A stretch of DNA of 64,000 nt from Lachnospiraceae bacterium (GTDB lineage Bacteria; Bacillota; Clostridia; Lachnospirales; Lachnospiraceae): assembly GCA_003862155.1 (NCBI GenBank), contig QOUV01000010.1:1-64000 (forward strand). Direction: 5' to 3'. The translations under genes were made by a program, and so were the position numbers. The notes beneath the pieces are model-generated. The model was not told where the DNA came from and made no database searches. It worked only from the letters and a program-made list of their open reading frames with translations. Below, piece by piece: positions 25,243 to 34,031 of the stretch; position 1 is the first letter of the stretch, and each line of letters starts with the position of its first letter.

Positions 25243-26367
25243 ATGAAGAAGAAGTTGTTTAGTCTGTTACTTACAGCAACAATGGCTGTAGGTGCTCTTG
25301 CTGGATGTGGACAGGCCACAAGCGGTGGAAAGAGCACAAGTTCAAGCTCAAGCTCGAGCTCAAGCGCAAGCTCATCTGCATCAAAGGGCGGCAGCGGAAA
25401 GTCGGTTACGATCGGATTCTCACAGGTAGGAGCTGAGTCAGATTGGCGTACAGCCAGCACGAAGTCTATGAAGGGAACCCTTTCATCAAAGAATGGTTAC
25501 ACAATGATCTTTGATGATGCTCAGCAGAAGCAGGAGAACCAGATCAAGGCTCTTAGAAACTTCATTCAGCAGGATGTTGATTACATCGCACTCGATCCTG
25601 TTACTGAGTCAGGCTGGGATACAGTTCTTAAGGAAGCTAAGGACGCAGGAATCCCTGTTATCATCGTAGACCGTATGGTTAAGGTTTCAGATGACAGCCT
25701 CTACACAGCATGGGTTGGTTCAGACTTCAAGGCAGAAGGTAACAAAGCCTGCGAGTGGCTGAAGCAGTATGCTGATAAGAAGGGCATTAAGCAGTCAGAC
25801 ATCAACATCGTAGATATTCAGGGTACTATCGGAGCTTCAGCTCAGATCGGACGTACAGAAGGACTTAACGACGCAGTTAAGGCAAACGGCTGGAACCTTG
25901 TAGCTCAGCAGACAGGTGAGTTCACACAGGCTAAAGGACAGGAGGTTATGGAGTCTATCCTTAAGTCTGGCAAGAAGATCAACGTTGTTTACTGCGAGAA
26001 CGATAACGAGGCATTCGGTGCTATCGATGCTCTTGAGGCAGCTGGTAAGAAAGTCGGCTCAGACATCAAGAACGGCGAGATCATGGTAATGTCATTCGAC
26101 TCAACGAACGCAGGTCTTACAGATGTTAAGAACGGCAAGATTGCTCTTGATACAGAGTGCAACCCGCTCTATGGACCACGTGTTGATGAGATGATCAAGA
26201 AGCTTGAAGCAGGCCAGAAGGTACCTCATCTTCAGTACATCGATGAGGCTATGTTCGCTAAGGATAACACAATCCCTACTGTAACAGCTAAGAACGCCAA
26301 GGGTGAGGACACTAAGTATGATGTAACGGTTGTTACAGATGATGTCATCAAAGGCAGATCTTACTAA
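25243..26367 (+). CDS. YtfQ-like sugar-binding lipoprotein of an ABC transporter
   Basis: 374 residues, lipoprotein signal LAGC with Cys22, then a Ser-rich flexible linker (28-52). The binding domain is of the ribose/galactofuranose type and follows E. coli YtfQ closely: IGFSQVGAESDWR, DAQQKQENQIKALRNFI, DPVTESGWDTVLKEAKDAGIPVIIVDR, VDIQGTIGASAQIGRTEGL, TGEFTQAKGQEVMES. YtfQ binds galactofuranose, and relatives bind arabinofuranose or other pentoses. Because arabinose genes follow, L-arabinose (possibly the furanose form) is the inferred ligand. Strong AGGAGGG site. An attenuator-like hairpin after the gene likely makes it more abundant than the membrane parts. Confidence 0.92.
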   Translation: MKKKLFSLLLTATMAVGALAGCGQATSGGKSTSSSSSSSSSASSSASKGGSGKSVTIGFSQVGAESDWRTASTKSMKGTLSSKNGYTMIFDDAQQKQENQIKALRNFIQQDVDYIALDPVTESGWDTVLKEAKDAGIPVIIVDRMVKVSDDSLYTAWVGSDFKAEGNKACEWLKQYADKKGIKQSDINIVDIQGTIGASAQIGRTEGLNDAVKANGWNLVAQQTGEFTQAKGQEVMESILKSGKKINVVYCENDNEAFGAIDALEAAGKKVGSDIKNGEIMVMSFDSTNAGLTDVKNGKIALDTECNPLYGPRVDEMIKKLEAGQKVPHLQYIDEAMFAKDNTIPTVTAKNAKGEDTKYDVTVVTDDVIKGRSY

Positions 26368-26410
26368 TCCTGATACCAAAATAACACAGTGATTTAAAGA
26401 GTGAATTTGG

Positions 26411-26460
26411 GTGGCATGAGGAAATATTGGGAAACCAGTTACACTCATGCCACTTTTTTT
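26411..26460 (+). terminator. Intra-operon attenuator/terminator
   Basis: A perfect 10-base stem (GTGGCATGAG with CTCATGCCAC) closes a 23-base loop and is followed by seven T. It lies between the binding-protein gene and the ATPase gene of one transporter, so it most likely gives partial read-through and excess binding protein. Confidence 0.85.
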
Positions 26461-26486
26461 GCAAAAAAATAGAGAAAGGAGACGAA

Positions 26487-28016
26487 ATGGAAGACGTTAT
26501 CTTAGAGATGAAAAACATCTCGAAAACCTTCCCTGGAGTCAAAGCCCTTTCCAATGTGGATTTCGCTCTCCGCAAAGGTGAGATACATGCGCTGATGGGA
26601 GAAAATGGAGCAGGAAAATCTACACTGATAAAGGTGCTGACCGGCGTGTATGACCTCGAAGGCGGGTCGATTACGATGGCCGGAAAAAATATCGTAAATC
26701 ACAGCCCGGAGGATGCCCAGAAAAACGGCATCAGTACAGTTTACCAGGAAGTCAACCTCTGCCCTAACCTCACAGTAGGTGAGAACCTCTTCATCGGCAG
26801 AGAGCCTAGAAAAGGCCTGTTCATCGATTGGAACGCTGTCAACAAACGCTCAAAGAAACTGCTCGATGATTTAAATATCGAGGCTAATCCAAAGAAACTG
26901 CTCGGCGACTGCTCGATAGCAGTGCAGCAGATGATAGCCATCGCAAGAGCAGTCGATCAGAACTGTAAAGTCCTGATCCTCGACGAGCCGACATCTTCTC
27001 TCGATGACGATGAGGTTGCAAAGCTCTTCACACTGATGAGAAAACTCAGAGATAACGGCGTAGGTATTATCTTCGTTACACATTTCCTTGAGCAGGTATA
27101 TGAAGTCTGCGACAGGATCACTGTGTTAAGAAACGGTGAACTAGTAGGATCATATGAAGCCAGCGAACTTCCGAGAGTTCAGCTCGTTGCAAAGATGATG
27201 GGCAAGAACTTCGATGATCTGGCAGATATTAAGAGCGGACACGAGAACAAAGTCGATATGAACTCGACCCCTGTTATCGATGCCAGGGGAATCGGCCACA
27301 CTGGAACGATCCATCCGTTCGACCTTGCTGTACATAAGGGCGAGGTTATCGGACTTACAGGACTCCTCGGAGCCGGACGTTCAGAGATGGTAAGAGCCAT
27401 CTACGGAGCAGATAAGGCTGATTCAGGTCAGCTCTATGTGAACGGCAAGAAAGTAAAGATCAACAAACCACTCGATGCTATGATGCTCGGCATGGGCTAC
27501 CTGCCTGAGGACAGAAAGAAAGATGGTATCATCGCTGACCTTTCAGTCAGAGAAAATATCATCATTGCTCTCCAGGCCAAAAAGGGTATGTTCCATCTGA
27601 TGAGCAGGAAAGAAATGGACGAAGCGGCTGACAAATTTATCGACCTCCTTCAGATAAAAACAGCCAGCCGCGAGACTCCAATCAAGAGTCTCTCCGGTGG
27701 AAACCAGCAGAAGGTTATCATAGCTAGATGGCTTCTTACAAATCCTGACTATCTGATCCTCGATGAGCCTACAAGGGGTATCGATGTAGGAACCAAGACA
27801 GAAATCCAGAAACTTGTTCTTGATCTTGCGGATCAGGGCAAAGCTATCACATTCATCTCATCTGAGATCGAGGAGATGCTCCGCACCTGCTCACGTATGG
27901 CAGTCCTCCGCGATGGCTATAAGGTCGGAGAGCTTTCAGGAGATCAGTTGAACCAGGCAGATATCATGAAGACTATCGCCGGTAGCGAAAATGGAGGCTC
28001 AGAAAATGCAAAGTAA
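26487..28016 (+). CDS. Sugar ABC transporter ATPase (two ABC domains)
   Basis: 509 residues from the ATG after AAAGGAG (20 earlier codons overlap the terminator T run and are not used). Two ABC modules as in RbsA/MglA/YtfR. Module 1 has Walker A GENGAGKST (38-46), a degenerate signature, and LILDEPTSSLDDDEV. Module 2 has the degenerate Walker A of this family (GLLGAGRSE), the signature LSGGNQQK and LILDEPTRGIDVGTK. It hydrolyses ATP to drive import through the two permeases encoded next. It overlaps the first permease gene by 11 bases. Confidence 0.95.
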   Translation: MEDVILEMKNISKTFPGVKALSNVDFALRKGEIHALMGENGAGKSTLIKVLTGVYDLEGGSITMAGKNIVNHSPEDAQKNGISTVYQEVNLCPNLTVGENLFIGREPRKGLFIDWNAVNKRSKKLLDDLNIEANPKKLLGDCSIAVQQMIAIARAVDQNCKVLILDEPTSSLDDDEVAKLFTLMRKLRDNGVGIIFVTHFLEQVYEVCDRITVLRNGELVGSYEASELPRVQLVAKMMGKNFDDLADIKSGHENKVDMNSTPVIDARGIGHTGTIHPFDLAVHKGEVIGLTGLLGAGRSEMVRAIYGADKADSGQLYVNGKKVKINKPLDAMMLGMGYLPEDRKKDGIIADLSVRENIIIALQAKKGMFHLMSRKEMDEAADKFIDLLQIKTASRETPIKSLSGGNQQKVIIARWLLTNPDYLILDEPTRGIDVGTKTEIQKLVLDLADQGKAITFISSEIEEMLRTCSRMAVLRDGYKVGELSGDQLNQADIMKTIAGSENGGSENAK

Positions 28017-29052
28017 TCAGTCAAAGTGGAGCCGTATCACACACGCTCCGCTCTTCATGCCAATCGTGTGCCTTATCGCAGTACTCGTACTCAACGTAAT
28101 ACAGACACCGACATTTTTCAAGATTTCAATCAACAACGGAGTTCTCTATGGATATCTTATTGATATCATCAACCGTGGTTCAGAACTCGTAATCCTTGCA
28201 GTAGGTATGACACTTGTTACTGCAGCATCAGGTGGACAGGATATTTCCGTCGGCGCCGTAATGGCCGTTGCAGCTGCTATCTGCTGCCAGCTCCTGACAG
28301 GCGGTCAGAAGACATCCTCAACACTTGCAATGCCAATTATAGTTGCAGCAATTATCGGAATCCTTGTTGCAGGTCTCTGCGGTGCGTTCAACGGATTTTT
28401 GGTTGCGAACCTGCATATCCAGCCGATGGTCGCCACACTTATCCTCTTTACGGCAGGACGTGGTATCGCACAGCTTGTTACAAAAGGACAGATTACATAC
28501 GAGCGTGCTCCTTCATACAAGGTTCTTGGCGGATACATCGGAAAATGCCCGGTACCTACTCCTATTTTCGTAGCGATCATCACTGTAATCGTAATGCAGC
28601 TGATACTGAAGAAGACAGCTTTGGGACTTTACGTTGAGAGTGTTGGTATCAATGGCTCGGCATCGAGACTTGTAGGTCTTAACTCAACGATGCTGAAGTT
28701 CATCACATACGTGATCTGCGGTCTCCTCGCAGGACTTGCAGGAATCGTTGCTTCATCACGTATTTACTCAGCAGATGCCAATAACATCGGTCTGAACCTC
28801 GAAATGGATGCCATCTTAGCCGTAGCACTTGGTGGCAACAACCTTGGCGGCGGTAAATTTAACATGATGGGTTCCATTATCGGAGCTTATACGATCCAGG
28901 CTCTTACGACATCACTTTACGCCATGAATGTATCAGCCGATCAGCTTCCTGTTTACAAGGCTATCGTCGTTGTAATAATCGTCGTAATCCAGAGCCCTGT
29001 ATTCAGAGACAAGATTGCTAATGCATCGAAGAAGAGAAAGGCGGTGGCTTAA
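28006..29052 (+). CDS. Sugar ABC transporter permease 1 (YtfT-like)
   Basis: 348 residues from ATG at 28006, with GGAGG nine bases upstream inside the ATPase gene; an earlier ATG at 27991 would contain that site. About nine to ten membrane helices of the BPD_transp_2 family (RbsC/YtfT). Family marks are VGMTLVTAASGGQDISVGAVMAV, GAFNGFLVANLHIQPMVATL and LAVALGGNNLGGGKFNMMGSIIGA. It forms half of the membrane channel with the next gene product. It overlaps the ATPase gene by 11 bases and ends one base before the next start. Confidence 0.93.
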   Translation: MQSNQSKWSRITHAPLFMPIVCLIAVLVLNVIQTPTFFKISINNGVLYGYLIDIINRGSELVILAVGMTLVTAASGGQDISVGAVMAVAAAICCQLLTGGQKTSSTLAMPIIVAAIIGILVAGLCGAFNGFLVANLHIQPMVATLILFTAGRGIAQLVTKGQITYERAPSYKVLGGYIGKCPVPTPIFVAIITVIVMQLILKKTALGLYVESVGINGSASRLVGLNSTMLKFITYVICGLLAGLAGIVASSRIYSADANNIGLNLEMDAILAVALGGNNLGGGKFNMMGSIIGAYTIQALTTSLYAMNVSADQLPVYKAIVVVIIVVIQSPVFRDKIANASKKRKAVA

Positions 29053-29053
29053 A

Positions 29054-30100
29054 ATGAAGAAAGCAAAACTTTCAAAGACAGGTTTCCTGCTTCTCATCAC
29101 GATCGTGATGTTTGCAGTAATGTACATCGCTGGAATGATCATTTTCCAGGATAAGGGATTTGCAAAGCCACAGATGTTCTTAAATCTCTTTATCTCGAAT
29201 GCCGGACTTATAGTTATAGCCTGTGGACTTACGATCGTAATGATTACAGGAGGAATCGATATCTCCGTTGGTTCTGTAACAGCTCTCGTTTGTATGAGTG
29301 CCGCAGATGTAATGGAAAACAAGGGAATGAGCGCAGTATTTGCCCTTTTCCTTGCACTGATAATTGGTCTTGCATTCGGTGTTGTCCAGGGTTATCTCGT
29401 AACATATTTAAAGATTCAGCCTTTCATCATAACGCTTGCAGGCATGTTCTTCGGCCGTGGTCTTACGGCAGTCATCAGTACAAAGATGATCTCCATCAAG
29501 AACAAGATGTTCCTTGCCTGGGCCAATGAAAAAATGTACCTGCCTTTCGGTTACACGAACCGACACGGGGTCCTGGTACACGCTTACATCTACCCAACGG
29601 TAGTCATAGCACTGGTCGTAGTTGTTCTGATCCAGATCATGCTCAAGTTTTCTAAATTCGGCCGTGCGCTCTTCGCAATCGGTGGAAATGAGCAGAGTGC
29701 CGTACTCATGGGACTCAATGTCAAATCCACAAAAATGAAGGCATATGTCCTCGATGGTTTCCTTGCAGGACTTGGCGGATTCCTCTTCTGCTTAAACAGC
29801 TGCGCAGGATTCGTAGAGCAGGCCAAAGGTCTTGAGATGGATGCTATTTCAGCAGCCGTTATCGGTGGCACACTTCTCTCAGGAGGTGTCGGAACAGTAG
29901 TCGGAACTCTGTTTGGTGTTCTTATAACAGGAACTATTCAGTCTCTTATCACAACACAGGGTACTCTCTCAAGCTGGTGGGTCAGAATCGTTCTTTCTAT
30001 CATGCTCTGCTTCTTCATCGTACTCCAGGCTATTATCGGTGGAGCCGGTCTGAAGAAGAAGGACAAGGGTAAAGAAAAGACAGCAAAAGCAACTACGTAA
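29054..30100 (+). CDS. Sugar ABC transporter permease 2 (YjfF-like)
   Basis: 348 residues; the ATG one base after the previous stop is preferred over an upstream in-frame start that would overlap. Membrane helices of the same permease family as its neighbour: ACGLTIVMITGGIDISVGSVTAL, VVQGYLVTYLKIQPFIITLAGMFFGRGLTA, AVIGGTLLSGGVGTVVGTL. The two-permease arrangement with a YtfQ-type binding protein is the YtfQRT-YjfF layout. A Lys-rich cytoplasmic tail ends the protein. A terminator follows at 30119, so the transporter genes form their own unit. Confidence 0.93.
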   Translation: MKKAKLSKTGFLLLITIVMFAVMYIAGMIIFQDKGFAKPQMFLNLFISNAGLIVIACGLTIVMITGGIDISVGSVTALVCMSAADVMENKGMSAVFALFLALIIGLAFGVVQGYLVTYLKIQPFIITLAGMFFGRGLTAVISTKMISIKNKMFLAWANEKMYLPFGYTNRHGVLVHAYIYPTVVIALVVVVLIQIMLKFSKFGRALFAIGGNEQSAVLMGLNVKSTKMKAYVLDGFLAGLGGFLFCLNSCAGFVEQAKGLEMDAISAAVIGGTLLSGGVGTVVGTLFGVLITGTIQSLITTQGTLSSWWVRIVLSIMLCFFIVLQAIIGGAGLKKKDKGKEKTAKATT

Positions 30101-30118
30101 CATTAAAATAAAATTTGC

Positions 30119-30147
30119 CGGGGGCAGTTTACACTGCCTCCTTTTTA
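30119..30147 (+). terminator. Terminator after transporter operon
   Basis: GGGGGCAGT pairs with ACTGCCTCC (one G-U) around a 4-base loop, followed by five T. It separates transporter genes from the arabinose catabolic genes. Confidence 0.8.
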
Positions 30148-30157
30148 AAGTTTTCAG

Positions 30158-30186
30158 TTGATACCATTTGAAAAATGGTGTATCTT
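30158..30186 (+). promoter_or_regulatory. araA promoter with embedded palindromic operator
   Basis: TTGATA (30158-30163) and TATCTT (30181-30186) are 17 bases apart. The spacer contains the perfect palindrome ACCATTT-GAA-AAATGGT (30163-30179). Placement between the two boxes is typical of a repressor site. It does not resemble the Bacillus AraR box (ATTTGTACGTACAAAT), so the regulator is unknown. Confidence 0.65.
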
Positions 30187-30241
30187 ATATTATAGGGAAA
30201 AAGCAGTTAAATTTTTCTAGGAAAGGGTGGCTATTAACACA

Positions 30242-31681
30242 ATGAAAAAGATTTATTTTATCCCGGGCAGTCAGGATCTCTATGGTGAGGAGTGCCTCAG
30301 ACAGGTTGCAGCTGATTGTAAAGAAATGGTAGATTTCCTTAACGAGAAGCTCTCTGACACTATTCAGTTTGAGCTCCTTCCTACAGTTGAGACTTCTGAG
30401 ATCTGCGTAGAGGATATGAAGAAGGCAGTCTGTGATGATGACTGTGTTGGTGTATGCGTATGGATGCACACGTTTTCACCAGCCAAGATGTGGATCAAGG
30501 GACTTCAGATCTTAAATAAGCCTCTTCTTCACCTTCATACACAGGCTAACGAGAAGCTTCCATATGAGACCATCGATATGGACTTCATGAATCTGAACCA
30601 GGCCGCACACGGCGACAGAGAGTTCGGATTCATTCTTGCAAGACTCAACATCCCTCATCAGGTTGTTGCAGGTTACTATAAGCACGATGATTTCATCGCT
30701 AAGGTTAAGCAGTTCGCACAGGTTGCCAAGGCTATCGACTTCTCATATCATATGAGAGTTGCTACATTCGGAAACAACATGCGTGACGTTTCAGTTACAG
30801 ATGGTAACAGACTCTCATGCGAGATCAAATATGGCTGGGAGATCAAGTACTGGGGCATCGGCGAGATCGCTGATCTTGCCAAGGAGATCACTGACAAAGA
30901 GATCGATGACAAGATGGCTGAGTACAAGTCCAAGTATGAGATGGCTACAGACCGTGAGGATGTTGTAAGAGAGCAGGCCAGATATGAGGTTGCTTTCGAA
31001 AAGTTCCTCAAGGAGAACGGCTGCAGCGCATTTACAGACAGTTTCCAGGATCTTCACGGACTGAATCAGCTTCCGGGAATTGCCGCTCAGAACATGATGG
31101 CAAAGGGCGTTGGATTTGGACCTGAGGGCGACTATAAGATCGCAGCATTCCAGGCTGTCCTTGAGAAGATGGCAGAAGGCCGTGAGGGTGGCACAGGATT
31201 CATGGAGGATTACACCTATGACCTGACTCCGGGCGAGGAAGTAGAGCTTGCAAGCCATATGCTTGAAGTTCCGGCTCAGCTCGCTGCAAGCAAGCCACGT
31301 ATTGAGGTTCATCCTCTTGGAATCGGCGGAAAGTCAGATCCTGCAAGACTTGTATTTGACTGTGTTCAGGGCGATGGTATCCAGGTTACACTTATTGACC
31401 TTGGTGATCACTTCAGAATCGTATGCGCAGATGTAGAGCTTATCAAGGAGCCACATCCGATGCCGAACCTTCCTGTAGCACACATAATGTACAGACATAA
31501 GCCAAACTTCGAGATCGGCACAGCTGCATGGTGCTATGCAGGCGGAGCTCATCACTCAGTTATCTCTACAGCTCTGAACCGTTCAGATATCCAGCTGTTT
31601 GCTAAGCTCACAGGTACAGAGCTTATCACTATTGGTGATGACACAACAGAAGCTGACCTTGCCAGATTTTACATGAAATAA
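30242..31681 (+). CDS. araA: L-arabinose isomerase
   Basis: 479 residues. It interconverts L-arabinose and L-ribulose in the cytoplasm and needs Mn. Metal ligands expected from the family are visible: Glu295 (FGPEGDYK), Glu322 (FMEDYTY), His357 (EVHPLGIGGK) and the His pair 437-438 (GGAHHSV). VWMHTFSPAKMWI and HLHTQANEKLPYETIDMDFMN are further AraA marks. Start choice: ATG at 30242 matches the family N-terminus (KIYFIPGSQDLYG); a GTG five codons earlier, right after AGGAAAG, is an alternative. First gene of the catabolic operon, downstream of its own promoter. araD follows after 39 bases. Confidence 0.95.
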   Translation: MKKIYFIPGSQDLYGEECLRQVAADCKEMVDFLNEKLSDTIQFELLPTVETSEICVEDMKKAVCDDDCVGVCVWMHTFSPAKMWIKGLQILNKPLLHLHTQANEKLPYETIDMDFMNLNQAAHGDREFGFILARLNIPHQVVAGYYKHDDFIAKVKQFAQVAKAIDFSYHMRVATFGNNMRDVSVTDGNRLSCEIKYGWEIKYWGIGEIADLAKEITDKEIDDKMAEYKSKYEMATDREDVVREQARYEVAFEKFLKENGCSAFTDSFQDLHGLNQLPGIAAQNMMAKGVGFGPEGDYKIAAFQAVLEKMAEGREGGTGFMEDYTYDLTPGEEVELASHMLEVPAQLAASKPRIEVHPLGIGGKSDPARLVFDCVQGDGIQVTLIDLGDHFRIVCADVELIKEPHPMPNLPVAHIMYRHKPNFEIGTAAWCYAGGAHHSVISTALNRSDIQLFAKLTGTELITIGDDTTEADLARFYMK

Positions 31682-31720
31682 TATGACAATCAGGATATTA
31701 GTAGGATAGAAAGGAATCTC

Positions 31721-32434
31721 ATGCTCGAAGAATTAAAGAAGAAAGTCTGGCAGGCTAATCTTCAGCTGCCGGCTCATCACCTTGTGACATTCACCTGGGG
31801 AAATGTCAGTGCACTCGATAGAGAGACCGGATATTTTGTTATCAAGCCAAGCGGTGTACCATATGACGAGTTAAAGCCTGAGGACATGGTAGTCGTAGAC
31901 TTAGACGGAAATAAGGTTGAAGGTGATCTGAATCCTTCATCCGACACACCGACTCACGCAGTGCTCTACAGCAGATTCCCGGAGCTTGGCGGTATCGTAC
32001 ATACACATTCGACATTTGCTACATCATGGGCACAGTCCGGCCGTGACATTCCGTGCTACGGCACTACTCACGCAGACTACATCTATGGACCTATTCCATG
32101 TGTCAGAAACCTGACCAAGGAAGAAATCGATGAGGCCTATGAGAAGAACACAGGTGTCCTGATCGCAGATTACTTCAAGGAGAGCGGCCGCGATGTTATG
32201 GCTGTACCTGGAGCACTCTGCAAGAACCACGGTGTATTCACCTGGGGAAAGGATGCAGACGATGCAGTGTACAATGCAGTAGTATTTGAGGAAGTTGCGA
32301 AGATGGCCTATGTTACAGAGCAGATCAATCCCCGCGTGACACCGGCTCCACAGGAACTTCAGGACAAGCATTACTACAGAAAGCATGGCGCTAATGCCTA
32401 CTATGGCCAAGAGGGACATCGCGATGGAAAATAA
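31721..32434 (+). CDS. araD: L-ribulose-5-phosphate 4-epimerase
   Basis: 237 residues, class II aldolase-fold enzyme that turns L-ribulose-5-phosphate into D-xylulose-5-phosphate. Substrate and zinc residues: [22 protein letters not shown] near the N-terminus, His94 and His96 in [11 protein letters not shown], and a later His in [22 protein letters not shown] is typical of AraD as opposed to fuculose aldolase. It is within the arabinose operon, after araA with an AAAGGAA site, and overlaps the kinase gene by 11 bases. Confidence 0.95.
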   Translation: MLEELKKKVWQANLQLPAHHLVTFTWGNVSALDRETGYFVIKPSGVPYDELKPEDMVVVDLDGNKVEGDLNPSSDTPTHAVLYSRFPELGGIVHTHSTFATSWAQSGRDIPCYGTTHADYIYGPIPCVRNLTKEEIDEAYEKNTGVLIADYFKESGRDVMAVPGALCKNHGVFTWGKDADDAVYNAVVFEEVAKMAYVTEQINPRVTPAPQELQDKHYYRKHGANAYYGQEGHRDGK

Positions 32435-34016
32435 AGAAAAGATCGAAAAAGGAGCCACAGCTTTAGGAATTGAGTTCGGCTCTACAAATATCAAGGCAGT
32501 CCTCACAGACGACAAGGGCGCAGTTCTCGCAAAGGGAAGCCACCGCTGGGAGAACAGCCTGATAGATGGTATCTGGACATATTCTTACGAGGAGATCGAT
32601 GCAGGACTCAGATCCTGCTACACTGCTCTCCGCAAGGCTGTCGAGAAGGACTATGGCGTAACACTTACCACAGTCGGGGCACTTGGCATTTCAGCCATGA
32701 TGCACGGTATCATCCCGCTCGACAAGGACGGTAAGCCATTATCAGAATTCCAGACCTGGAGAAATTCCAATACACAGGCAGCAGCTGACGAGCTGACTAA
32801 ACTGTTCAATTTTAACATACCACTCCGTTGGACGAGTGCACATCTGTACCAGTATATTTTAGACGATGAGCCGTTCCTTCCACAGCTTGATTTTGTGACG
32901 ACTCTCGACAGCTATATTACCTGGAAGCTTACAGGTGTAAAGTGCACCGGAATCGGAGACGCTTCCGGAATTTTCCCGATCGATTCTGAGACTAAGGACT
33001 ACGATCAGAAGATGGTAGATGCCTTTGACAAGCTTATCGCTGGAAAGGGCTATCCCTGGAAGCTCCGCGACGTACTTCCGAAGGTACTTGTTGCAGGACA
33101 GAAGGTTGGAGAGCTTACAGCCGAGGGCGCTGCTCTTCTCGATGAATCTGGTAATCTGAAGCCGGGAATTCCTGTAGCTCCATCAGAGGGCGACGCAGGA
33201 ACAGGTATGGTTGCTACGAATGCTGTAGCTCCAAGAACCGGAAATGTTTCTGCCGGCACTTCTACCTTTGCTATGGTCGTTACTGAGGGACCTCTCAAGG
33301 CTCTCCACAGAGAGATCGACATGGTTACTACACCTGACGGTGCTCCGTGCGCTATGAGCCATGCAAATAACGGTACATCAGATATAAATGCATGGCACGA
33401 TATTTTTGCACAGTTCGTTGAAGCTCTCGGAGAAGATCCTGACAAATACGATCTGTACACGCTGCTCTGCAGGGAATCACTTAAGGGTGATGCAGACTGC
33501 GGCGGACTTCTGAATTTCGGTTACTATTCAGGTGAGGGCGTTACAAAGCTCAATGAGGGCAGACCACTTTATGTCAGAATGCCTGATTCCAAGTTTACGC
33601 TGCAGAACCTGATGCGTGCAAATATTTACTCGTCACTTGCAGCTGTAAAGCTCGGAATGGATATCCTCCAGAAAGACGAGAAGATAAAGATCGACCGTAT
33701 CACTGGACACGGTGGATTATTTGGTACACCGGGCGTGGCCCAGAAGTACCTTGCTGCTGCTATAAACACTCCTGTTACTGTCCTCTCGACAGCTACAGAA
33801 GGTGGTCCGTGGGGAATGGCGATCCTCGCTCTCTATACTATAAAGGGTGAAGGAAAGTCTCTTCCGGAGTACCTTGACAAGGAGATCTTTTCACAGATGA
33901 AGGGCGAGACCATGAGCCCGGATGCTGAAACGGTCGCCGGATACGAGGAGTTTATAAAACACTATAAATCAGGACTTGCTATTGAAAAGTCCGCTATTGA
34001 AAATGCCAACTGGTAA
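32424..34016 (+). CDS. FGGY-family sugar kinase, probable L-ribulokinase
   Basis: 530 residues from ATG at 32424 (AGAGGGA upstream inside araD); an in-frame ATG seven codons earlier is possible. FGGY fold: N-terminal phosphate loop [15 protein letters not shown], substrate region [22 protein letters not shown], and second-domain ATP loop [22 protein letters not shown]. Sequence is unlike classical AraB, but place between araD and phosphoketolase makes L-ribulose the obvious substrate, completing arabinose to ribulose-5-phosphate. Similar non-classical kinases accompany araA and araD in some Firmicutes and bifidobacteria. D-xylulose is the alternative substrate, since its product is the phosphoketolase substrate. 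Confidence 0.85.
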   Translation: MENKEKIEKGATALGIEFGSTNIKAVLTDDKGAVLAKGSHRWENSLIDGIWTYSYEEIDAGLRSCYTALRKAVEKDYGVTLTTVGALGISAMMHGIIPLDKDGKPLSEFQTWRNSNTQAAADELTKLFNFNIPLRWTSAHLYQYILDDEPFLPQLDFVTTLDSYITWKLTGVKCTGIGDASGIFPIDSETKDYDQKMVDAFDKLIAGKGYPWKLRDVLPKVLVAGQKVGELTAEGAALLDESGNLKPGIPVAPSEGDAGTGMVATNAVAPRTGNVSAGTSTFAMVVTEGPLKALHREIDMVTTPDGAPCAMSHANNGTSDINAWHDIFAQFVEALGEDPDKYDLYTLLCRESLKGDADCGGLLNFGYYSGEGVTKLNEGRPLYVRMPDSKFTLQNLMRANIYSSLAAVKLGMDILQKDEKIKIDRITGHGGLFGTPGVAQKYLAAAINTPVTVLSTATEGGPWGMAILALYTIKGEGKSLPEYLDKEIFSQMKGETMSPDAETVAGYEEFIKHYKSGLAIEKSAIENANW

Positions 34017-34031
34017 AGGAGATTCAACAAA

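Noticed and set aside
30227-30241. GTG start for araA
   Set aside because: Kept only as an alternative; the ATG at 30242 fits the family N-terminus better.
32024-32515. Minus-strand frame of 163 codons across araD and the kinase gene
   Set aside because: Both plus-strand genes are certain; no ribosome site or family match on the minus strand.
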